The notes beneath the pieces were generated by a model that worked only from the letters and a program-made list of their open reading frames with translations, ran no database searches and was not told where the DNA came from. 25,051 nt of DNA from a virus. Location of the stretch: the IMG/VR virus record IMGVR_UViG_3300025771_000171, positions 1 through 25,051 of that record; one strand, 5' to 3'. This document shows, one piece after another, positions 23,801 to 25,051 of the stretch (position 1 is the stretch's first letter; every line of letters begins with the position of its first letter). Both the position numbers and the translations under genes were made by a program.

Positions 23801-25051
23801 AGATTTCATTATTTTTTGATGTATCTTTATATGTGTTTATTACATCAGAAACAAACTTACCATCATACTTAGAGATAACTTTTCTAACAGAAAATACTTC
23901 TCTAATATTTTCTCCAAAGTTATTAACTCTAAATGTTTTTTGTGGTTCACTTCCTGTTGGTACAACGACTTTAAATATGTTCGTTTTTCTAATACCTTCT
24001 ATGTTTGCATAAGATATTTCTACATGATCATTATTATAAATGTTATTGTTGTCATAAGTAGTAATTGTATAACTAAAATTCTGATTATCAATTAAAGAAC
24101 TTACTTGACAATTGACAGAAACGTTGAAAATCCAATTGTTACTTAAAACGTCTTCATCACTATTATATCCAAAGGATATTATTTTTCCAGTATCATTTTT
24201 CGAATAATATTTTCCAATTCCATCTGCGTTTGTATTTGAAATTACACCATTTACTCTAAATCTAATTTCAGAACCATCGTTTGATAGTCCATATGCATAA
24301 GAATTTGTAGGATTGAGCGAAATTTGACTTTTTGATGGGATACTTTCTGTTATTCCCGTGCAATTTTTAAATTCAGTTATAGATTTTTGATTGTAACTTA
24401 TTAAAATATTTCCACCCAATCCAGTATACCTCAAAATTCCAGATTCGGGAAATCCTATTGTAGAGTCTACAATGATAGTATCTGCACTCAGTGGAACCGT
24501 TTCTACTACTTTAGTTTTTGGTGTAATTGAAAAATTTCCAAAAACTGATCCGACGACATTTATGTCTTTATTAAAATCGGAGTCTAATTTTAATATGTAA
24601 TAATATTTTCTATTTCTATAAATTTTTTCAATATCAGTTACAGTCGCAAAAGACTTTATCTCTCCTTCACTTTTTTCAAATATTGTTTTGTTTTTTAATT
24701 CTTCAATATTTCCTGATATTTCTTCTACTACAATATCTCTAGTTACTCTATATTTTGCATCTGAAGGTTGAATCAAGTAATCTCTTGGTTTTATTACTGA
24801 TACATCCTTTCCAAATAAAACTCTGAATAGGATTTTAAAAGCTTCATCAGTTCCTTTTGATGAATAGAAATCTTTGGAACTCTTTAAGAAAAGTGAAGTA
24901 TTTAAGTCTTCGTAAAAACTTCTCCCTTCAAATCCAGGAAGAAATTGTTTTTTAGTTTTATTATAAAATTCTTTTAAGAATAAAACACTTAAATTTGTGA
25001 CTATGGAACCCTCAGAGTGAGTTTCTGTGAGAGTATCTTCAAATATAAAAT
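17844..25051 (-). CDS. Giant YHYH-domain virion protein, partial (gp7 slot; N-terminus beyond right edge)
   Basis: The frame is open from the right edge, giving at least 2401 residues without the true start. Reading through the TTG at 24776 yields S-V-I-K-P-R-D-Y-L-I-Q-P-S-D-A-K-Y, and upstream S-V-L-F-L-K-E-F-Y-N-K-T-K-K-Q-F-L-P-G-F-E. Both look like the conserved N-terminal region of the cyanophage giant baseplate/tail protein, so TTG is not the start. From visible residue 1, GSGY-type units lie near 590, 630, 770, 910, 957, 995, 1275, 1922 and 1963, with six or seven H-x-L-x-T-G modules between about 450 and 1716. A YHYH-type domain spans about 1050-1190, including H1091-S-P-I-V-G-W-A-Y-D-G-N-P-I-Y-G-P-Y-G-Y and F1171-P-N-G-T-Y-A-Y-F. 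An RG-GT-H-G module lies near 1398-1446. It precedes gp8, where T4 has gp7, but no direct gp7 similarity is visible. It is probably a wedge or tail-surface scaffold. Confidence 0.85.
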   Translation of the reverse strand, partial: FIFEDTLTETHSEGSIVTNLSVLFLKEFYNKTKKQFLPGFEGRSFYEDLNTSLFLKSSKDFYSSKGTDEAFKILFRVLFGKDVSVIKPRDYLIQPSDAKYRVTRDIVVEEISGNIEELKNKTIFEKSEGEIKSFATVTDIEKIYRNRKYYYILKLDSDFNKDINVVGSVFGNFSITPKTKVVETVPLSADTIIVDSTIGFPESGILRYTGLGGNILISYNQKSITEFKNCTGITESIPSKSQISLNPTNSYAYGLSNDGSEIRFRVNGVISNTNADGIGKYYSKNDTGKIISFGYNSDEDVLSNNWIFNVSVNCQVSSLIDNQNFSYTITTYDNNNIYNNDHVEISYANIEGIRKTNIFKVVVPTGSEPQKTFRVNNFGENIREVFSVRKVISKYDGKFVSDVINTYKDTSKNNEIYVASNSLPNYDETTISDYKISIRNVSNNTINYENHGYYSGDAIIYTFSSDSTTKLNISSGIYYIKKIDEDNFKLASSKENIFFGKYLSIGNSNISDGNFISPLKFANKENLPGIIEPQKLIRKISEPQTDGEINPTKKGTTGIFLNGVELLNYKSEDIVYYGPIESIDVIDEGEDYDIINPPKLVVSVGSGSSATGYCGVEGSLNKIEIVDPGFDYISNPQIKISGGGGSGAVAEANTIPIENIINFNSTSTNTKIKPLNPLNEIGFSTSHRLRTGELVNYSSNGQPVIGGLLSGSNYYVRVLDDFSIKLYNTFTDSTKGQNEIDITGYGEGNHTIKSIEKKFTLGSISIINPGSGYKNKKITVKPIGVNTFTDTIEVYDHPYQSGEIIHYDFTGTSIAGLSTGSYYLTRIDSKNFKLSEVGVGTIAKDFYYVTKQYVNFESSGLGTHIFNYEPIVVSISGYVGASTSIQQDFNSVLQPIFSGNIKSIYVENGGVGYGSSEILNFNKQPLFSFESGSEAKIAPLVSGGKIVKVIVTNSGSNYKSPPKIIISGSGFGASLTPIIENGQLKEVKIINGGLNYTQNNTTLEVVPYGSGCKLNAQIKKWVVNKFNRLSKKFGPDESVVYKGLNPNYGLQYTHLNLPQVLRKKLFSKTIQDERVVFRKDLDNDTNAIKLHSPIVGWAYDGNPIYGPYGYTSTTNKTVKKIISGYSDAKDIGEGRPSSEIYESGFFVEDYEYTANGDLDENNGRFCITPEFPNGTYAYFCTLDENDEPKFPYVIGKNFKSTPIDYNFEVFSGQDTFDFSNKFLLRNTYPYNSKSKNSSYDFIFENKNEYRVKNSKVETTTKGSIDSIKIISGGQNYSVGDNLIFDEEGTEGTGAIYTVETVGGKKVNQIDLSSSIFEDVEFSNIGSNKKIIGFSTIPHNFSNGDKVNITSLNNNGPQLKGSFEVFVNQNKLLLTVGVGDSLTDGVLNYFSVNGNLDYPNIRENDVYTIDSEKIKILNVDKKSRRIRVLRGYEGTPTSAHSGFTTIFENSRKFEIIPKLQGENYFSDREIYFDPSESVGLGYTETTINFSNPGAGETSITTKPRSIFIKNHNLKSGTLVIYNSNGGSPLFVSKTGVTTFQLNENSEFYVTKLTDDFIGISTDKVGLNTNGEYLNSKETEGLLYFDSVGVGSYHSFKTKIDDVSLYNVTKNDVTVSTATTHSLQKNDFVVLDVISGIQTSYKIEYNDYYRRIIINKAEFLASDVDTINSTIRIPRHNLITGQKVIYNSTSPSGGLDDNKIYYVVKYDENRIRLSNSKYDSEKQNPSIIDITTSSVGTISPINPPIQIIKNSKLVFDVSDQSLSVFTGIERESSFNINFYNDKKLSDRLFLVDTDGNSKIRYTGRIGVDLTAKIELLIDSSFPDNFYYSLDPILFEKNKNEKIQIQVDDEVNFRNSINLNTSSLSGVHRISSKTLNTFTYVIGNTNEIGQYTSQESNISYRTNSKTETGEIKTFSLKSKGFNYHKLPSIKSVDSDSGSGAILIPESNEIGKIKSTKIFDIGYDYSIDSTIKPLVKYPSVLRIEPLSKISSIGITSIGVFYNTSPNLILIDGFTKNVVDDVVLDFDVFEPSIKIIKNTTELYNTTPIIIPTNNTNGLKISSASFDSLTKKVTLVLSKQFSSSDVFPFSVGDNIIVEGISITPSNGIGFNSKNYNYNLFKITDIDPKFGGSGAFVKYSLSELLTGSQTPGTFDSENSSGTVTPEKYFPKFDISLIKNSFAIGETVRFGTKIGKVTGWDEKNEFLRIETDFKYDGELEVQSLSSSSKAFIKETDEFESFYSIDSSSIVKNGWIDRVGFLNDGLQKISDNDYYQYFSYSLKSEIDFDTWDITTDNLNHTVGFKKFGDLQIVSELEANQTAGISTQIVERDLVIELNSVVDVNCTFDYDLVTENSLTVDNVLSSNQINFASRIIQDYSESIGNRVLLIDDISGEFNTQIPETFVTSFNI
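19130..23310 (-). repeat. Dispersed GSGY and H-x-L-x-T-G repeats in the giant protein
   Basis: About nine GSGY-like units are spread along this segment, clustered at roughly 23130-23300, 22710-22765, 22030-22345, 21200-21250 and 19135-19310. They alternate with modules reading H-x-x-x-T/S-G-x-x-V-x-Y, then a variable loop, Y-Y-V-x-x-x-D and x-L (for example about 22870-22995, 22545-22670 and 19905-20035). The copies are diverged, with conserved glycine, tyrosine and histidine anchor positions. The giant size of the gene is largely explained by accumulation of these modules. Confidence 0.75.
21490..21902 (-). other. YHYH-type domain within the giant protein
   Basis: The core reads H-S-P-I-V-G-W-A-Y-D-G-N-P-I-Y-G-P-Y-G-Y (visible residues 1091-1110), later N-N-G-R-F-C-I-T-P-E-F-P-N-G-T-Y-A-Y-F ending at 1179. 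This matches the PF14240 (YHYH) family layout. The position expected for the name-giving YHYH is Y-T-H-L at 1052-1055, so the signature itself is degenerate here. The family function is unknown; related domains occur in bacterial secreted proteins and in marine phage tail proteins. Confidence 0.8.

Noticed and set aside
24774-24776. TTG as the start codon of the giant YHYH protein
   Set aside because: The same frame continues upstream to the window edge with conserved-looking protein, so this is an internal leucine codon.
1-25051. tRNA genes, intrinsic terminators, insertion sequences or att sites
   Set aside because: The gaps total only about 165 bases, and none shows a stem-loop followed by a T-run or a tRNA-like fold. 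No transposase, integrase or inverted-repeat boundary was seen.

Overview
This window is a virion-structure block from a tailed phage of the T4-like (contractile-tail) marine type, as found in cyanophages and pelagiphages. The assignment rests on recognisable gp8, gp13, gp14, gp15 and gp16 homologues in T4 order, and on very large companion proteins typical of marine T4-like phages (a DUF4815 protein, a YHYH-domain protein and two other conserved structural families). The DNA is strongly AT-rich, which suits a phage of Prochlorococcus, Pelagibacter or a similar low-GC marine host. No host-diagnostic gene is present, so the host is unresolved.

All ten genes lie on the minus strand, so transcription runs from the right edge to the left. 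In that order they are: a giant YHYH-domain protein cut by the right edge (17844-25051); a 1424-residue structural protein; baseplate wedge gp8; a 1796-residue DUF4815 protein; an 819-residue structural protein; a 74-residue coiled-coil protein; neck proteins gp13 and gp14; tail completion protein gp15; small terminase gp16; and the first 39 codons of a small basic protein cut by the left edge. Every gap is 44 bases or less and two pairs overlap, so there is no non-coding stretch to describe. No RNA gene, mobile element, CRISPR array or plus-strand gene is supported. The plus-strand open frames are antisense shadows of the repetitive structural genes.

The genes fit one assembly line. The right part (25051 to about 4054) supplies baseplate and peripheral tail parts, occupying the slots of T4 genes 7 to 12. 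gp13 and gp14 close the filled head, gp15 caps the tail for joining, and gp16 starts DNA packaging. Two T4-type late promoter motifs, upstream of gp8 and upstream of the 819-residue gene, have nearly the same distance to their start codons and probably give late-transcription entry points.

The most notable pattern is modular. Four short repeat modules (a GSGY motif, an RG-GT-H-G motif, an H-x-L-x-T-G motif and a G-x-x-SGA motif) are scattered across seven of the ten proteins, including the neck and tail-completion proteins gp14 and gp15. I found no clearly new multi-gene system. The second-look items are this shared module set, the degenerate YHYH signature, and the near-perfect heptad coiled coil in the slot where T4 carries fibritin (wac).
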